Of a stretch of DNA of 64,000 nucleotides, positions 1 through 8,604 are shown piece by piece. Where the stretch lies: contig NZ_JBBPBZ010000002.1 of assembly GCF_038070105.1 (NCBI RefSeq), forward strand, positions 3,144,501-3,208,500, in the 5' to 3' direction. The first letter of the stretch is position 1. Each line of letters starts with the position of its first letter. The notes beneath the pieces were generated by a model, which did no database searches, was not told the origin of the DNA, and was given only the letters and a program-made list of their open reading frames with translations. The translations under genes and the position numbers were made by a program. The stretch comes from Methylocystis sp. IM3 (lineage in GTDB: Bacteria > Pseudomonadota > Alphaproteobacteria > Rhizobiales > Beijerinckiaceae).

Positions 1-309
1 GTCGGCGAGTGCCCGTCGCTGATTCCGACCGATCTGACCGTCGCCGACAACCGGATCGCCGACGCCGGCGGGGCCAGGATCGCGAGTTGGGGCTATGTGG
101 ACGACGCGGGCAACATCGTCGCGCGCTTCACAGGCGAAGGCGAGCATGTCGCCCGCTTCCACGGCGCTCTGAAGGGTGGCAAGGGCGCGGGCGCCTGGTC
201 CTCCTCGACCGACATGTGCGGCGGCACCTGGCGCGCCGAGCGTCAGAAATCAGCCCTTTCCTCCCCGCTCGCCCATCTCGCGGACGAGAGCGCGAGCGCG
301 CAACGCTGA
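1..309 (+). CDS. C-terminal part of a hypothetical protein (truncated by window edge)
   Basis: Frame 1 is open from the first base to a TGA at 307-309, so this is the 3' end of a gene that starts to the left. About 102 residues are visible. They are rich in Gly and contain two short beta-like segments, GNIVARFTGEGEHVARFHG and a stretch ending CGGTWRAER, which suggest a small extracellular or lipoprotein-type beta domain. I do not recognise a family and assign no function. Its stop overlaps the region where the following ndh remnant begins in another frame. Confidence 0.55.
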   Translation, partial: VGECPSLIPTDLTVADNRIADAGGARIASWGYVDDAGNIVARFTGEGEHVARFHGALKGGKGAGAWSSSTDMCGGTWRAERQKSALSSPLAHLADESASAQR

Positions 310-643
310 GACCGGGCGCCTCGGCGTGCCAATTCCGGCGCTCGCCGCGTCAGCCAAGCAGATGGGCTGGTATGCGGGCCGCGCCATCCGGCGGCGGCTG
401 AAAGGCGAAGCGCCCAGAAAACCCTTCCGCTACCGCGACCATGGAACTCTGGCGACGATCGGCAGAAAATCCGCCATCGTGAAACTCGGCCGTCTGGAGC
501 TGACAGGCTTCGTCGGCTGGCTCTTCTGGAGCGTCGTCCACGTCTATTTTCTGGTCAATCTGCGCAGCCGGCTCTTCGTCGCCATCAGCTGGATCGCGGC
601 CTATTTCACCTACCATCGCGGCGCGCGGCTGATCACGCGGTGA
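308..643 (+). pseudogene. ndh: C-terminal remnant of type II NADH dehydrogenase (ndh)
   Basis: About 110 residues match the end of type II NADH:quinone oxidoreductases: the AKQMGWYAGRAI segment, the FRYRDHGTLATIGRKSAIV motif, then the membrane-anchoring tail ending YHRGARLITR. The family is normally over 400 residues, with two FAD/NADH Rossmann domains that must lie upstream. Here the frame upstream of about 308 reads as low-complexity Arg/Pro sequence with no dinucleotide-binding motif, and the same DNA codes for another protein in frame 1. I therefore read it as a truncated gene. Whether the remnant is translated is unknown; an upstream ATG at 176 in this frame gives a 155-residue reading. 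Confidence 0.65.
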
Positions 644-708
644 CAGGCGGAGCTTGCCCGCGTCACGCCAATGCGGCCGGGGCGCAGGTCCCGGCCGTTG
701 GTCGCCCG

Positions 709-2010
709 TTAATTCTCGTCGTCGCGCGGGAGGAGCGGCTCGCGCGTCGCACGCGGCGCGGCGGCCTGCTGCGTGACGGGCGCCGGCGCCTGGGAATAAT
801 CCGGCGGCTCTGCGCGCGCAGAATTCAGCCCGTCGCGCTGATAGATGTCTTCGCGGAACTGGGTGATCCCGTCGGGCGTGCCCCAGGCGGTCACATAGAC
901 CCAATAGACCGGGACGGCCGGCTGGATCTTCACGTCGATACGCTCGCCCGAGGCAATCGCGCGGTCGATCGCGTCGCGGTCCCAGCCCGGCGTCTCGCGC
1001 AGCAGAAAGGCCACATAGTCGCGCACGTTCTGGAGGCGAATGCAGCCCGAGGAGACGAAGCGGAAGTCGTCGCCGAAGACGCCCTTGGCCGGCGTGTCGT
1101 GCATATAGACGCCATAAGGGTTGGCGATGTCGATGCGCACCACGCCGAGGGAGTTGAAGTCGCCGCCAATGTCCTGGCGGAACTTGTAGTTCATCGCGTC
1201 GAGCGAGCGCCAGTTGATCTGCTCGGGCTGAAGCTCCTGGCCTTCCTTGTTGTAAACGCGGATGTGGTTGTCGTGCAGATAATTGGGATCCGCCTGCATC
1301 TTGGGGATGAGATCCTTGCGGATCACCGAGGCGGGCACGGTCCAGAAGGGATTGAAATTGACCTGATAGGCCTTGGTCTGCATCACCGGCGACTGGCGGT
1401 CGATCTTGCCGACGCCGGCGATGTGGTGCGTGACCACCTGTCCGTTCTCGACCGTCTCGACCTGCGCCGCCGGGATATTGGCGGTGACGTAGCGGGCGCC
1501 GAGGTCGCGCGAGAAGCTGCGCAGCCGCACCAGATTGGTCTCGAGCTGGCGCAGGCGGGTCTCGGCTGGAACGTTCAGCGCGGCGAGCGTCTGCTGATTG
1601 ACGACGCCGGTCTCGATGACGCCGTGGCGGGCCTGAAAGCGGCGCACCGCCGCCTCGACATAGGAGTCGAAAATCGGGCTCGTGCCGGTCTCGGACCCGA
1701 TGTCGCCGGAGACGATGAGACGGCGGCGCAGCGCCGACACGGCGCCGTTGTTGGAGCCGAGCCGCAGCGTCTGATTCGGCACCGTCGGCCAGCCGCCCGA
1801 CTCGACGATCTGGCGGTAACGCTCGATGGCGGCTTCAGTCGCCGCGACAGTCTGTTCGGAGAGGATGGGCGTCGTCGAGCGCGACACGGTCAGGCGCGCG
1901 TCGGCGTCGTAACGCTGAGCCCATTCGGCCTGGCCGGTCTCCGCCCGCGCGGGAAGCGCCGAGCCGAGCGCGAGGAAAAGGGAAAGCGGGAGAATCGCTA
2001 TTTTCTGCAC
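709..2010 (-). CDS. L,D-transpeptidase, YcbB-like
   Basis: A 433-residue exported peptidoglycan cross-linking enzyme. Residues 1-23 form a signal peptide ending ARA. A peptidoglycan-binding helical domain follows at about 85-145, then the YkuD catalytic domain at about 175-345. The catalytic signature is visible: His304 in YMHDTP and Cys323 in SSGCIRL. The SSGC form, rather than SHGC, is typical of the large YcbB/LdtD group. The enzyme makes 3-3 links between stem peptides in the periplasm. The tail after about 385 is Pro/Ala-rich and probably disordered. The gene stands alone, with about 170 bp between it and the lemA-like gene upstream. Confidence 0.93.
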   Translation of the reverse strand: MQKIAILPLSLFLALGSALPARAETGQAEWAQRYDADARLTVSRSTTPILSEQTVAATEAAIERYRQIVESGGWPTVPNQTLRLGSNNGAVSALRRRLIVSGDIGSETGTSPIFDSYVEAAVRRFQARHGVIETGVVNQQTLAALNVPAETRLRQLETNLVRLRSFSRDLGARYVTANIPAAQVETVENGQVVTHHIAGVGKIDRQSPVMQTKAYQVNFNPFWTVPASVIRKDLIPKMQADPNYLHDNHIRVYNKEGQELQPEQINWRSLDAMNYKFRQDIGGDFNSLGVVRIDIANPYGVYMHDTPAKGVFGDDFRFVSSGCIRLQNVRDYVAFLLRETPGWDRDAIDRAIASGERIDVKIQPAVPVYWVYVTAWGTPDGITQFREDIYQRDGLNSARAEPPDYSQAPAPVTQQAAAPRATREPLLPRDDEN

Positions 2011-2180
2011 CAGTCGCTCCAGTCGCCGCCGTCTTTCACGACGGCGTTAGAGAAAAAACGTCCCGGGGACGCGGCCGCGCCGAGACGTCGAATGCGGTTT
2101 TCTGCAAATCACCGCTTTTAAACTTAACAAAGCGATAACACCGGGCGATTTTGTGGCGTCGCAAAACCTGGCCTCGGCCG

Positions 2181-2738
2181 TCACCCCGTCGGGCCGGAGC
2201 CTTCCCCGTCGGGCTGCTCCTCCCCGATGTCGTAGAACGGGCGCGGCGCGAGCCGCAGCCGAACGGCGAACAGGCTCTCCGGAAACTGGCAGAGCGCCTC
2301 ATTATAGGCGTCGGTCGCCGCCTTGAGGCCGCGCCGCGCGGCGGCGAGCTGGCGCTCGGCTTCGTCCATGCGGATGCGAAGCTCCCGAAAGTCATCGAGG
2401 GTCTGGATTTGCGGGACGCCTTGCGCCCGGCCCAGAAGCGCGTGAACCCCATCGGCCAGACGCGTCTCGCCGAAGAGCCGGGCTTGCGGCGAATGCGCCC
2501 GGCGCGCGCCGGCATAGGCGGTGGCGACGGCGTCGATCGCCACGCGCTCCTGCGGCGCGAAGGCGCGCATCAGGCCGACGAGCGCGGGAAAGAGGGAATG
2601 CAGGCGCAAGGAGGCGGCCTCGACGTCGGCCGCTGCGTCGACGCAGCGCGCATCGAGCGCCAGAAGGCGGCGCCGCGCGTTCAGCAAAACCGCCCCCGCG
2701 ACGCCGATCACGGCGAAAGCAATCGAGAAAAACAGCAT
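2181..2738 (-). CDS. LemA family protein
   Basis: A 185-residue protein with one N-terminal membrane segment (about 1-20) and a long helical body. LemA hallmarks are visible: an early Asn-Arg-containing helix after the membrane anchor, the central LVGLMRAFAPQERVAID helix, and the C-terminal YNEALCQFPESLFAVRL motif, where LemA proteins carry YN-x5-FP. The molecular role of LemA proteins is not established; they are membrane-anchored helical bundles. The C-terminus, rich in Gly, Pro and Glu, looks disordered. It lies between the L,D-transpeptidase and the arginyltransferase, all on the minus strand but with gaps of 98 bp or more, so it is probably a separate transcription unit. Confidence 0.8.
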   Translation of the reverse strand: MLFFSIAFAVIGVAGAVLLNARRRLLALDARCVDAAADVEAASLRLHSLFPALVGLMRAFAPQERVAIDAVATAYAGARRAHSPQARLFGETRLADGVHALLGRAQGVPQIQTLDDFRELRIRMDEAERQLAAARRGLKAATDAYNEALCQFPESLFAVRLRLAPRPFYDIGEEQPDGEGSGPTG

Positions 2739-2836
2739 GGCGAGCCTCTTCGAGGAGCATAATCGCCCGCCGGCGCTTGCAAAAAAGTTACCTTGTCGGA
2801 ACCTTTCGGCGCATGGTTATCAAAGAATGACCCGCC

Positions 2837-3568
2837 TCACCCGATGCGTATCCAGCCCTCGGGGCCGAGCCGCTCCTGGGGCAGGAAGCGCGCCTTGTAA
2901 TCCATCTTGCGCGAGCCCTCGACCCAATAGCCGAGATAGAGGTGCGGCAGGCCGGCGGCCCTGGCGCGGCGCATGTGGTCGAGGATCATGAAGGCGCCGA
3001 GCGATCGCTCGACAAACTCGGGCTCATAGAAGGAATAGACCATGGACAGGCCGTCGGCGAGCCGGTCGGTGAGGCAGCAGGCGACGAGGCGGCCGGCGCC
3101 GTTCGCATCCGCCCGCAGGCGGTATTCGACGAGCCGCGTCTCCACATGGCTGTCCTCGATCATCATCTGGTAATCGACCATGCTCATGTCGGCCATTCCG
3201 CCGTCGGCGTGGCGCACGCCGACATAGCGCCGAAACAGCGCATATTGCTCCGGCGTGGCGCGCGCCGGCCGCGCCTCGGCCACGATGTCGGCGTTCCGGC
3301 GCAGCACGCGGCGCAGGCCCCTCGAGGGCGAAAACTCCACGATCTTGACCCTGACGGAGACGCAAGCCCGACAATGCTCGCAGGCCGGGCGGTAGGCGAT
3401 CGTCTGGGAGCGTCGGAAGCCCGCCTGGGTCAGGGAGTCGTTGAGCGCGGGCGCCCGCAGGCCGATGAGATGCGTGAACACCTTGCGCTCCGCCCGGCCC
3501 GGCAGATAGGGGCAAGGCGCAGGCGAGGTCAGGTAGAATTGCGGCGCATCGCGAGGTTCTCTGGTCAC
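2837..3568 (-). CDS. ate: Aspartate/glutamate leucyl- or arginyl-tRNA-protein transferase
   Basis: N-end-rule aminoacyl-tRNA-protein transferase (ATE/Bpt family), which adds an amino acid from tRNA to the N-terminus of proteins bearing acidic N-terminal residues and marks them for ClpAP. The N-terminal ATE domain is recognisable from [17 protein letters not shown] and the [12 protein letters not shown] cysteine cluster. The C-terminal GNAT-like domain has the [18 protein letters not shown] motif. I chose the GTG at 3568 because the typical family N-terminus ([13 protein letters not shown]) begins there. An in-frame ATG at 3628 would add 20 basic residues and would start just after the RDD gene stop. 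Whether it transfers Leu (Bpt) or Arg cannot be decided here. Confidence 0.88.
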   Translation of the reverse strand: MTREPRDAPQFYLTSPAPCPYLPGRAERKVFTHLIGLRAPALNDSLTQAGFRRSQTIAYRPACEHCRACVSVRVKIVEFSPSRGLRRVLRRNADIVAEARPARATPEQYALFRRYVGVRHADGGMADMSMVDYQMMIEDSHVETRLVEYRLRADANGAGRLVACCLTDRLADGLSMVYSFYEPEFVERSLGAFMILDHMRRARAAGLPHLYLGYWVEGSRKMDYKARFLPQERLGPEGWIRIG

Positions 3569-3637
3569 GCTCGACTCGTTCGCTCTCTTGCTCTTTCGAG
3601 AATAGGGCGGCGACCGTCGGCCCGCCAATGTCTCTTT

Positions 3638-4108
3638 TTATGCGGAGCGGCGAAGCACGACGACGTCCGCTAGCATGTCGTGCAGACAGCGCTTGTCGCG
3701 CGTCACCAGCGACAGCAGGAACAGCGGCGGGAACATCCACGTCACATAGAACAGCACCGCATGGACCGCCGCCTGAAGGAACGGAACGGGCGCGCCCTGC
3801 ATGGTGCGCATCTCGAGATCCATGAAGGCCATGCCGGGCGTCGCCATGCGCCAGCCCGACACGGTGAGGCCGTTGTAGAAGAAGGCCACGATGGGAAAGA
3901 GCGGCGGCAGCAGCAGGGCCGACATGCCGAAGCTCAGAATGAAGAGGGCGAGGAAGATCGCCACGGAGAGGCCCGACACCAGGATGAGATCCAGGCCAAC
4001 CGCCATGACGCGGCGCGTGCGCACGCCTTCGAGCGCCGCCGCCGGGATGTAGGGGGCCTGAGTCTGCGGGGGGGAATGGGGGTAATTCCCACGAAAATCG
4101 CCGGTCAT
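3638..4108 (-). CDS. RDD family membrane protein
   Basis: A 156-residue inner-membrane protein with three hydrophobic stretches. The defining residues are present: Arg-Arg before helix 1 ([14 protein letters not shown]), the Asp within it, and the late Asp pair in [12 protein letters not shown]. An [18 protein letters not shown] loop lies between helices 2 and 3, where RDD proteins have their conserved W-x-TPGK-like motif. The function of the family is largely unknown; some members affect ion transport. The gene is directly upstream of the aminoacyltransferase gene on the same strand and probably co-transcribed with it, a pairing common in alphaproteobacteria. Confidence 0.85.
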   Translation of the reverse strand: MTGDFRGNYPHSPPQTQAPYIPAAALEGVRTRRVMAVGLDLILVSGLSVAIFLALFILSFGMSALLLPPLFPIVAFFYNGLTVSGWRMATPGMAFMDLEMRTMQGAPVPFLQAAVHAVLFYVTWMFPPLFLLSLVTRDKRCLHDMLADVVVLRRSA

Positions 4109-4323
4109 GTTCCTTGCTCCGGGCGGGGTCCCGGCCCATTGCGGGGCGCCCGCCGCCGCCCCAATGTCGGACGCGCCGGCGCGGCTTTCAAGGCCGCCGC
4201 CGCCTCGGGATTATGGGGATTAGGCGGGCGCGCGCCTTGACGCGGTCACGAAGCTGTCGCAACCCTCGCCGCGACCCAGCCGGCGGAGGTCGGCTCCGGC
4301 GCAACCTTCATCGGGAAAGTGAC

Positions 4324-4566
4324 ATGGACACCAACGGCGTCGACGGCGGCCATCTGCTCGCCTTCATCGAGCGAATCGAGAAGCTCGAGGAGGAGAAACG
4401 CGCCATCGCGGACGACATCAAGGATGTCTACGCCGAGGCCAAGGGCACGGGCTTCGACCCGAAAGTGATGCGCAAGATCGTTTCACTGCGCCGCCTGGAC
4501 AAGCACAAGCGGCAGGAGGAGGAAGAGATTCTCGGCCTCTATCTCTCCGCGCTCGGCATGGAGTGA
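4324..4566 (+). CDS. gapR: GapR-family (DUF2312) nucleoid-associated protein
   Basis: An 80-residue, highly charged helical protein matching the DUF2312/GapR family. The core is [19 protein letters not shown] followed by the [19 protein letters not shown] motif and a [17 protein letters not shown] tail. In Caulobacter, GapR binds overtwisted AT-rich DNA ahead of the replication fork and helps topoisomerases. The ATG at 4324 follows a GGGAAAGTGAC stretch. Alphaproteobacterial genomes often carry more than one DUF2312 paralogue, so this may be a paralogue rather than the main GapR. Confidence 0.85.
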   Translation: MDTNGVDGGHLLAFIERIEKLEEEKRAIADDIKDVYAEAKGTGFDPKVMRKIVSLRRLDKHKRQEEEEILGLYLSALGME

Positions 4567-4673
4567 GGCCGGAGTGCGCCCGGAGTGAGCCCGCCCGTAA
4601 GCTTGCGTTAACCATGCCTCCCTACTGCTAAGGCCGCGCCTGCGCTTCCGCGCGCGCCTTGGCGAGGGACGAC

Positions 4674-6308
4674 GTGCCGTCTGAAACACCGCGGAGCCGC
4701 ATTGCCTCCGCCGCGCTTTGCGCGGCGCTGCTGGCGCTCGCCCCCGCGCCGGCCGGTGCGCAATCCCGTTCAGACGCCCCCCTGTCGACCCTCGCGCCCG
4801 TCGCACCAGCCCAAGATCCGGGCGACGACGTGTCGATCCCGGCGGAGCCCGCGCCGCCCCTGCGCGGATCCCTGGAGGACGGCGGGCCGAGGTTCGCCGC
4901 CAGCGCCGATGCGGCGCCGGCGCGGCGCCCCAAGGGCTACCCTGCGCCCTATCCCGCGCCCCGCGCGCCCTATCCGCCGCCCTTCGCGCCGAAGACCCCG
5001 CTGCCGCCGCTCGAGTCCTACCGGACGTCTTATGTCGCGCGCCAAAACCTGCGCCTGCGCCCGAACGCGACGCCGCCCGCCGTCACGCCGCCGCCGACGG
5101 TCGCCGTGACGCCGACGCCGAAGCAGAGGCCCAAGCCAAAGGCAGAGCAGAATCCTTTCGATCCGCTTGGCGTCGCGGTCGGCTCGACGCTGCTTTTCCC
5201 CTATGTCCAGGCCAGCGGAGGCTACGACGACAATCCCAATCGCCTCGCCCCGGAATTCAACCCGCGCCCCTCCGCCTTTTTCCGGGGCGAAGGCGGCGTG
5301 AGGGTCAAATCCGGCTGGGACCGCCACAGTCTCGAAGGCGAACTGCGGGGCGGCTATTCGGAATATGTCGATTACGCCGAAGCGAGCCGCCCCGACGCGA
5401 CGGGCCAGGCGGCGGCGCGCCTCGACGTGACGCGCGACGCCGCCCTCGATCTGCGCGGCCGTCTGTCGCTTGACACCATGCGCCCCGGCGCGCCCGCGCT
5501 CGCCTCCGGCCTGCCGAGCGTTTACGTCGTCAACCGTCCGGTCGTGCTGGGCGTTGGCGCGCAGGCCGGACCTCGGCAGAAGTTTGGGCGCTTCAATGTC
5601 TCGCTGCGTGGCCTCTTCGACCGCGTCTGGTACGAGAACGGGCGCTATTCGGACGGCTCCACTCTCGAACTAGCGCGCTCGAGCTACAACGACTTCGGCG
5701 GCTTGCTGCGCGTCTCCTATGAGGCGACGCCCGACGCCGAGCCCTTCGTCGAAGCAACGCTCGACCGGCGCATTCACGATGCGCCCACCGACTTCAACGG
5801 CTTCTATCGTGACAGCAAAGGCTATGTGCTGCGCGCGGGGGCCGACGTCAATCTCACAGCATTGGTCAGAGGCGAGATTTCGGGCGGCTATGGGCGGCGC
5901 GATTATGCCGACCCGCGCCTGACGCCGCTGCGCGGCCCGGTCATCGACGCGGCGCTGATCTATACGCCGTCCGCTTTGACCACCGTGACGCTGCGCGGCG
6001 CGACGAGCCTGAACGAAACGACGCTGGCCGGCGCCAGCGGCGCGCTCAGTCGCTCGCTGACGGCGACTTTGTCGCATGACCTCCTGCGCAATCTCAACGT
6101 CACCCTCACCGGCGATTATTTCACCAATAATTATCAGGGGACGGATGTGCAGGAACGCGGCGGCGGCGTCGGCGTGCGGCTCGAATACAAGATCACGAGA
6201 AGCGTCTCGCTTCGTGGCGGCTATATGCGCGAGATGCTCGACAGTTCCTATCCGAACGCCGACTATACCGCGAACGTCTATTCGGCCGGCCTGAGATTCC
6301 AGCTTTGA
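4674..6308 (+). CDS. Outer-membrane beta-barrel protein of an exopolysaccharide locus
   Basis: About 544 residues. A signal peptide ends near APAGA. A Pro/Ala-rich linker of roughly 110 residues follows (YPAPYPAPRAPYPPP and repeated Pro-Thr), then a C-terminal barrel of about 370 residues made of alternating amphipathic strands ending in FQL, with a terminal aromatic-x-Leu as in outer-membrane proteins. It resembles the putative beta-barrel porin-2 family often found beside polysaccharide genes. I favour the GTG at 4674 because a GAGGGA Shine-Dalgarno lies 4-9 bases upstream; a TTG at 4659 would add five residues. It overlaps the flippase gene by 4 bp, so the two are translationally coupled. 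A role in export or anchoring of a surface glycan is inference from context. Confidence 0.75.
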   Translation: MPSETPRSRIASAALCAALLALAPAPAGAQSRSDAPLSTLAPVAPAQDPGDDVSIPAEPAPPLRGSLEDGGPRFAASADAAPARRPKGYPAPYPAPRAPYPPPFAPKTPLPPLESYRTSYVARQNLRLRPNATPPAVTPPPTVAVTPTPKQRPKPKAEQNPFDPLGVAVGSTLLFPYVQASGGYDDNPNRLAPEFNPRPSAFFRGEGGVRVKSGWDRHSLEGELRGGYSEYVDYAEASRPDATGQAAARLDVTRDAALDLRGRLSLDTMRPGAPALASGLPSVYVVNRPVVLGVGAQAGPRQKFGRFNVSLRGLFDRVWYENGRYSDGSTLELARSSYNDFGGLLRVSYEATPDAEPFVEATLDRRIHDAPTDFNGFYRDSKGYVLRAGADVNLTALVRGEISGGYGRRDYADPRLTPLRGPVIDAALIYTPSALTTVTLRGATSLNETTLAGASGALSRSLTATLSHDLLRNLNVTLTGDYFTNNYQGTDVQERGGGVGVRLEYKITRSVSLRGGYMREMLDSSYPNADYTANVYSAGLRFQL

Positions 6309-7750
6309 GCCTTGGGCCGCATGCAGCCGGACGCGGCGGGTCATGGGGAATGGCGACGCCCTTTCTCCTCAACAGCCTGCTGAACTTCGCCATTGGCCTC
6401 ATGGTGGCGAAGGCGCTGGGGCCTTCCGAATATGGCCGTTTCATGCTGGCGCTCGCCGTCGCGATCGTCTTGCAGACGCTCCTCTTCGACTGGCTGCGCC
6501 TCGCCGCGACGCGCTTCTATTCCGCGCGCGACCGCGACGAACGGCCGGAAATCCGCGCAACGCTCGACGCGTCCTTCGCGGCGCTCGCCGCCTTCGCGAT
6601 CCTCCTCGCGCTCGCCATCGCATTCTTTCGACCCCGCCTGCCGCTCGACCCCGGTCTCGCGGCGCTCGCCGTGGGCGTTTCGCTGACCAACGCGCTTTTC
6701 GACTTTGCGGCGGCCCTGCTGCGGGCGCGTTTTCACACAGCCGCCTATGGACGGCTCGTGATCGCCAAGAACGGCCTCGCGCTTCTCGCGACGGTCGGCG
6801 GCGCCTTTCTCTTCGGCTCGGCAAAGGCGGCGCTCGTCGGCATGATGATCTCCGTTCTCGCGGCCCTCGCCGCGAGCCGGCGCCATCTGATCGATCCCGG
6901 CGCCAGCCTTCACAAGGCCGAGCGCGTTCTGCTCGCGCGTCTTCTCGCCTATGGCCTTCCCATCATCCTCGCCGCCGCACTCTATCAGAGCGTGCCCCTC
7001 GCCAACCGCGCGCTGCTCGCACATTCCGGCGGTTTCGCGGAGGTGGGCCTCCTGTCCCTCGCCTTCGAGACCGGCGTCCGGATCGTCGGCGCCGTGGGCT
7101 CGGCGATCGACGCGATCCTGTTCCAGATCGCCGTGCACAGGGAAAGAACCGACGGCGCCGGGGCGGCGCGCGCGCAGATCGCGGATAATCTCGGCGCGGT
7201 CTTCGCCCTTCTGCTGCCTGCCGTCGCGGGCGCCTGGCTCATTCTCCCGAGCTTCGAGGCGCTGTTCGCGCCGCGCGCCTTTCAGGGCGCCTTCGCGGCG
7301 TATTTCACGCTGACGGCGCCCGCGCTCTTCGCTTTTGGCATGGTGAATTACGGCGTCAACACGGCTTTCCAGCTCGCGCAGCGGCTCCGGCCGCTCGTCA
7401 TCGCAGCGCTCGTCGCCGTCTTCGCGAATTTTCTCGCCCTCGCCCTCCTGCCAGCCTCGCCCGGCGCCGCGCGCTTTGCTGTGGCGCAGTCGGTTTCGAG
7501 CATGAGCGGGCTCGCCGTCCTTGTCGCCATGCTCTTTGTCCTCGAGCCCATGTGGCCCCGCGCGCGCGACATTCTCGGCGCCCTCGCCGCGACCGGCGTC
7601 ATGCTCGCCGCTGGGCTGCCGCTGCGCGCCCTGCCGCCCGGCGCATCGACGCTCGCCCTTCAGCTCGTCGCGGGCGCAGGCCTCTACGGCGCGCTGGCTT
7701 TCGCCTTCGACATCGCGGGCTTTCGCGCCATGGTGAAACGCTCGGCCTAA
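6305..7750 (+). CDS. Polysaccharide flippase (Wzx/MATE-like)
   Basis: A 481-residue integral membrane protein with about 12-14 hydrophobic helices. It starts with the MATPFLLNSLLNFAIGLMVAKALGPSEYGRF pattern (broken by a short loop) that is typical of oligosaccharide flippases, in which the first helix is followed by LGPxxYG. It would move lipid-linked oligosaccharides across the inner membrane. The TTG at 6305 overlaps the stop of the preceding barrel gene; an ATG at 6350 is a plausible alternative start. It converges with the GT2 gene, and the two stop codons overlap by 4 bp (7747-7750). No polymerase (Wzy) gene lies beside it. Confidence 0.83.
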   Translation: MSLGPHAAGRGGSWGMATPFLLNSLLNFAIGLMVAKALGPSEYGRFMLALAVAIVLQTLLFDWLRLAATRFYSARDRDERPEIRATLDASFAALAAFAILLALAIAFFRPRLPLDPGLAALAVGVSLTNALFDFAAALLRARFHTAAYGRLVIAKNGLALLATVGGAFLFGSAKAALVGMMISVLAALAASRRHLIDPGASLHKAERVLLARLLAYGLPIILAAALYQSVPLANRALLAHSGGFAEVGLLSLAFETGVRIVGAVGSAIDAILFQIAVHRERTDGAGAARAQIADNLGAVFALLLPAVAGAWLILPSFEALFAPRAFQGAFAAYFTLTAPALFAFGMVNYGVNTAFQLAQRLRPLVIAALVAVFANFLALALLPASPGAARFAVAQSVSSMSGLAVLVAMLFVLEPMWPRARDILGALAATGVMLAAGLPLRALPPGASTLALQLVAGAGLYGALAFAFDIAGFRAMVKRSA

Positions 7751-8604
7751 AGATCGAGAATGCGCACCGGCGCGCATCTTGCGTTCAGCATGTCCGAGAG
7801 CGCCAAAAGATTGCCGCGCAGGCGGCCGCGCCGATCGATATGCGCCTCGGGACGCAGCGACCGCACAAGATTGGCGAGCATGTTGCGCAAGGCTGTCAGG
7901 AGCGCGAAACGCGCCGACGCCGTCCCCTTGCGCCAGAGATAGAGCGGATTGGCGATCTGCGAATAGCCGAGCCGCACCCCCGACAGGCGCCCCGTCCGCG
8001 CGCCGAGATGCACGCCCGCGAAATGATTGGTCCGCACGACGCGCCCGAAGGCGGCATACCGCGCGGAAAAATCCGTATCCTCCAGCCAGCCGTAGAGCGG
8101 CAGATTTTCATCGAACCGCAGATGCGGCGCCGCGTTGAGCCGAAAGGCCATGTTGCAGCCATAGGTTCCCGAGGAGTCTTTCAGCCAGGGAGTCGCGGGG
8201 CGGTAACAGGCGATCAGGGCGTCCGCCTGTTCGAAGGTGAGGCCGCCCCGGTTGATCCCGTCGGCGATGAGATGGCCGGAGGCTGCGACGATATCCGGAT
8301 GCGTCGCAAACAGGCGCTCGACGCCCTCGACGAATCCGGGCGCCGGCGCGTAATCGTCATCGACGAAAACGACGATGTCGGCTTCGGCGCCGATGAGGTC
8401 GAGCGCCTGATTTCGCTGGGCGGCGAGGCCTCTTTTTGGCGCGACGACATAGCGCGCTGGGCCGAGCGCCTCTGGCGCATCCTCGGGCGCGGCGCCGACG
8501 ACGAGAAGATCGCTCGGCGGGCGCCGGAGCCGCGAGAGCCGCGCGAGCGCCTGGCCGGCGATGGCAGGGCGGCCCGCCGTCGCAATGACGACGACGATTC
8601 TCAT
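7747..8604 (-). CDS. Glycosyltransferase family 2
   Basis: A 285-residue GT-A fold enzyme. The N-terminus begins MRIVVVIATAGRP; the DXD-type nucleotide-sugar/metal site is VFVDDDYAP at about 80-88. The acceptor-site motif is GWLEDTDFSARYA, equivalent to the catalytic ED of GT2 enzymes. No membrane helix is evident, so it is a soluble or peripheral inverting transferase. It overlaps the upstream GT4 gene by 4 bp (8601-8604), so both belong to one operon. The block probably assembles a surface glycan exported by the adjacent flippase. The sugar specificity is unknown. Confidence 0.87.
   Translation of the reverse strand: MRIVVVIATAGRPAIAGQALARLSRLRRPPSDLLVVGAAPEDAPEALGPARYVVAPKRGLAAQRNQALDLIGAEADIVVFVDDDYAPAPGFVEGVERLFATHPDIVAASGHLIADGINRGGLTFEQADALIACYRPATPWLKDSSGTYGCNMAFRLNAAPHLRFDENLPLYGWLEDTDFSARYAAFGRVVRTNHFAGVHLGARTGRLSGVRLGYSQIANPLYLWRKGTASARFALLTALRNMLANLVRSLRPEAHIDRRGRLRGNLLALSDMLNARCAPVRILDL

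Noticed and set aside
640..2121. Long open frame on the plus strand across the L,D-transpeptidase gene
   Set aside because: It is antisense to a gene with a clear signal peptide and catalytic motif. It is rich in Arg, Ala and Asp-Val-like runs that are typical of reverse reading in GC-rich DNA, and it shows no domain.
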